The notes beneath the pieces were generated by a model, which worked only from the letters and a program-made list of their open reading frames with translations, ran no database searches and was not told the origin of the DNA. From positions 1 to 7,539 of the forward strand of contig DAOVUE010000063.1 of NCBI GenBank assembly GCA_030632745.1: 7,539 bases of DNA, written 5' to 3'. The translations under genes were made by a program, and so were the position numbers. Origin of the DNA: Pseudomonadota bacterium. GTDB taxonomy: Bacteria; Pseudomonadota; Gammaproteobacteria; GRL18. Below, piece after piece: positions 6,282 to 7,539 of the stretch. Each line of letters opens with the position of its first letter. The stretch's first letter is position 1.

Positions 6282-7211
6282 TTAATCCGTTTTATCATTA
6301 TTTTTATAAACTTCTTTAGTCAGTTCAGCAATTCCCCCTATAGAGCCTATCAGGCTGGACGCTTCTAACGGCATAAAGACCAACTTTTGATTTTCAGCAC
6401 TGCCGATTTCTTTTAATGCTTCAACGTATTTAATGGCAACGAAATAGTTAATCGCATTAACATTACCTTTATCAATGGCCTGAGAAACCATCAAAGTCGC
6501 TTTTGCTTCTGCCTCGGCCAGCCGTTCTCTGGCCTCCGCTTCACGGAATGCCGCTTCACGTTCACCTTCAGCCTGCAGAATGACAGCCTGTTTTTCACCT
6601 TCTGCACGAAGAATTTCTGACTGACGTTGTCCTTCAGCTTCCAGAATATTAGCTCGTTTTTCACGCTCTGCTTTCATTTGTCGCGCCATTGAATCAACTA
6701 AATCCTTTGGTGGAGAAATGTCTTTAATTTCAATACGATTGGCTTTCACACCCCATGGAGTCGTTGCATCATCCACCACGTTTAATAGCTGAGAATTAAT
6801 CTCATCACGCTTTGATAATAATTCATCCAGATCCATGGATCCCATCACGGTACGAATATTCGTCATGGTCAGATTCAAAATTGCGTGTTCCAGATTATTA
6901 ACTTCATAAGAAGCCAGCGCACTATCCATTACCTGAAAAAAGATCACACCATCCACTCTCACCATGGCATTATCTTTGGTAATGACTTCCTGAGACGGTA
7001 CATCCATAACCCGTTCCATCATATTGACTTTATGGCCGATAGCATACATGACTGGAATAATCAAATTTAAACCCGGTCGTAATGACTTAGTATAGCGGCC
7101 AAAACGCTCCACGGTATATTCCATACCCTGATCCACTTTCTTTACCCCCAATACCACCAGGGCAATTGCCAGACCTAAAAAAACCAGTGCAAATGTATCA
7201 AAACCAAGCAT
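6282..7211 (-). CDS. qmcA: SPFH/stomatin-like membrane protein QmcA
   Basis: This 309-residue protein closely resembles E. coli QmcA (305). It has one N-terminal membrane helix (about residues 7-23) and the SPFH/Band 7 domain (about 24-185: [66 protein letters not shown]). A coiled coil follows, then the conserved end [18 protein letters not shown] (280-297). The coiled coil shows an 11-residue repeat: [11 protein letters not shown] (189-199), [11 protein letters not shown] (200-210), [11 protein letters not shown] (211-221), then a diverged unit from 222. QmcA-type proteins form large membrane-anchored oligomers; E. coli QmcA is a multicopy suppressor of htpX ftsH loss, linking it to membrane protein quality control. 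The ATG at 7211 has AGGGGA (7218-7223) upstream. It is followed by its NfeD partner and is divergent from ttcA. Confidence 0.95.
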   Translation of the reverse strand: MLGFDTFALVFLGLAIALVVLGVKKVDQGMEYTVERFGRYTKSLRPGLNLIIPVMYAIGHKVNMMERVMDVPSQEVITKDNAMVRVDGVIFFQVMDSALASYEVNNLEHAILNLTMTNIRTVMGSMDLDELLSKRDEINSQLLNVVDDATTPWGVKANRIEIKDISPPKDLVDSMARQMKAEREKRANILEAEGQRQSEILRAEGEKQAVILQAEGEREAAFREAEARERLAEAEAKATLMVSQAIDKGNVNAINYFVAIKYVEALKEIGSAENQKLVFMPLEASSLIGSIGGIAELTKEVYKNNDKTD

Positions 7212-7240
7212 ATTATTTCCCCTTTTTTCATCTATTGCGT

Positions 7241-7260
7241 AGTTGCAAATAGTTGCAAAA
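7241..7260. repeat. Tandem decamer AGTTGCAAAT / AGTTGCAAAA upstream of qmcA
   Basis: Two adjacent 10-bp direct repeats (7241-7250 and 7251-7260) differ only in the last base. A spacing of 10 bp puts both copies on the same face of the helix, as expected for two bound protein units. They lie about 30-50 bp upstream of the qmcA start codon, in the leader or promoter-proximal region. Binding is inferred. Confidence 0.4.
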
Positions 7261-7279
7261 TATTCTATTTAAGCTATCA

Positions 7280-7315
7280 AGGATAATTGACTGAGGCCAA
7301 GTGTTCAAGAAAAAT
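7280..7315. promoter_or_regulatory. Candidate overlapping divergent promoters for qmcA and ttcA
   Basis: On the minus strand, TTGAAC (7303-7308) and TATCCT (7280-7285) are spaced by 17 bp for qmcA. On the plus strand, TTGACT (7287-7292) and AAAAAT (7310-7315) are spaced by 17 bp for ttcA. The matches to consensus are partial: 4/6 and 4/6 for qmcA, 5/6 and 4/6 for ttcA. TAGAAT on the minus strand (7262-7267) is an alternative qmcA -10. This is weak evidence in AT-rich DNA. Confidence 0.25.
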
Positions 7316-7317
7316 AA

Positions 7318-7343
7318 ATTTTAACCTTCAAAACTGTTAAAAT
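7318..7343. promoter_or_regulatory. Operator-like inverted repeat ATTTTAAC-N10-GTTAAAAT upstream of ttcA
   Basis: Perfect 8-bp inverted arms at 7318-7325 and 7336-7343 are separated by 10 bp, so the half-site centres are 18 bp apart. That geometry suits a dimeric DNA-binding regulator, although it could also be a weak AT-rich hairpin. It would overlap the start of transcription from the candidate ttcA promoter and lies 5 bp before the 12-bp repeats. No regulator is assigned. Confidence 0.4.
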
Positions 7344-7348
7344 GTTCT

Positions 7349-7396
7349 CTTTTTATACAATTTTTCATACGACTTTTTATACAACTTTTCATACCA
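7349..7396 (+). repeat. Four tandem 12-bp units (two 24-bp units) upstream of ttcA
   Basis: The units are CTTTTTATACAA (7349-7360), TTTTTCATACGA (7361-7372), CTTTTTATACAA (7373-7384) and CTTTTCATACCA (7385-7396). Units 1 and 3 are identical; units 2 and 4 differ at two positions. The array is therefore a 24-bp tandem duplication (22 of 24 bases identical) of an older 12-bp doublet, with 12-mer consensus YTTTTYATACVA. It ends 13 bp before the ttcA start codon, in the likely mRNA leader. Function is unknown. Confidence 0.75.
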
Positions 7397-7409
7397 CAAC
7401 GGCGAACTT

Positions 7410-7539
7410 ATGGCAAAAAAGCGCTATCTTAAACCATCAAAACGATTAATGCGTCATGTAGGACGTGCGATTGCTGATTTTAATATGATCACTGGAGGTG
7501 ACAGGATCTTATTAGGTGTTTCCGGCGGTAAGGATTCAT
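7410..7539 (+). CDS. ttcA: tRNA 2-thiocytidine synthetase TtcA, 3'-truncated
   Basis: The first 43 codons of TtcA are visible; the gene continues past the window. TtcA is an iron-sulfur, ATP-dependent enzyme that makes 2-thiocytidine at position 32 of certain tRNAs. The N-terminus shows the basic segment [20 protein letters not shown] (8-27), then [15 protein letters not shown] (29-43) containing the PP-loop ATP-pyrophosphatase motif SGGKDS (38-43). This matches E. coli TtcA, which has AIADFNMI and LSGGKDS at equivalent places. The ATG at 7410 is preceded by a weak GGCGA (7401-7405). The iron-sulfur cysteines lie beyond the window end. The gene is divergent from qmcA across a structured 198-bp spacer. 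Confidence 0.93.
   Translation, partial: MAKKRYLKPSKRLMRHVGRAIADFNMITGGDRILLGVSGGKDS

Noticed and set aside
6516..6647. 33-bp periodicity in qmcA as a DNA repeat element
   Set aside because: It encodes the 11-residue coiled-coil repeat usual for QmcA proteins, so protein structure explains it.
7276..7291. ATCAA-N6-TTGAC resembling an FNR site upstream of qmcA/ttcA
   Set aside because: The half-sites are in the opposite order to TTGAT-N4-ATCAA and the spacing is wrong.

Overview
The window looks like an ordinary chromosomal stretch of an AT-rich gammaproteobacterium. The protein matches (RsmJ, PyrE, TypA/BipA, a QmcA plus NfeD pair, TtcA, a DUF4426 protein, and an exonuclease III-like gene divergent from pyrE) are typical of that class. 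The pyrE/exonuclease arrangement recalls Pseudomonas, where pyrE sits next to crc. The genus cannot be named from this window. Coding density is high, no gene is visibly broken, and no transposase, phage gene, CRISPR array or RNA gene was seen. I found no previously undescribed multi-gene system. The interesting material is in the intergenic regions and in the exonuclease.

Layout. 1-678 (+) is the 3' part of rsmJ (16S rRNA m2G methyltransferase), cut by the window edge. It converges, across a nested palindrome (695-745), on a minus-strand pair: xthA (1526-2302) followed by a six-helix DsbD_2/TauE-SafE-like membrane protein (747-1463). xthA is divergent from pyrE (2450-3091, +); between them is a symmetric region with two back-to-back TATAAT boxes. 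pyrE converges, across a perfect 16-bp hairpin (3110-3146), on a secreted DUF4426 protein (3154-3606, -). Upstream of that gene is a 215-bp spacer with several small dyads, then typA (3822-5651, -). The most plausible typA start is a GTG at 5651, not the first ATG at 5717. Next come the stomatin-like qmcA (6282-7211, -) and its NfeD partner (5790-6254, -), a tight two-gene unit. A 198-bp divergent spacer separates qmcA from ttcA (7410 onward, +), which runs off the end of the window.

Functional picture. Most genes are housekeeping: translation and RNA modification (rsmJ, typA, ttcA), pyrimidine synthesis (pyrE), DNA repair (xthA) and membrane quality control (qmcA-nfeD). The DsbD_2-like protein and the DUF4426 protein act at the membrane or in the periplasm and have no settled function. 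The most structured non-coding segment is upstream of ttcA: an 8-bp inverted repeat followed at once by four tandem 12-bp units. The most interesting protein is the exonuclease. It resembles the Pseudomonas catabolite-repression protein Crc in sequence and gene position, yet keeps a complete nuclease active site.
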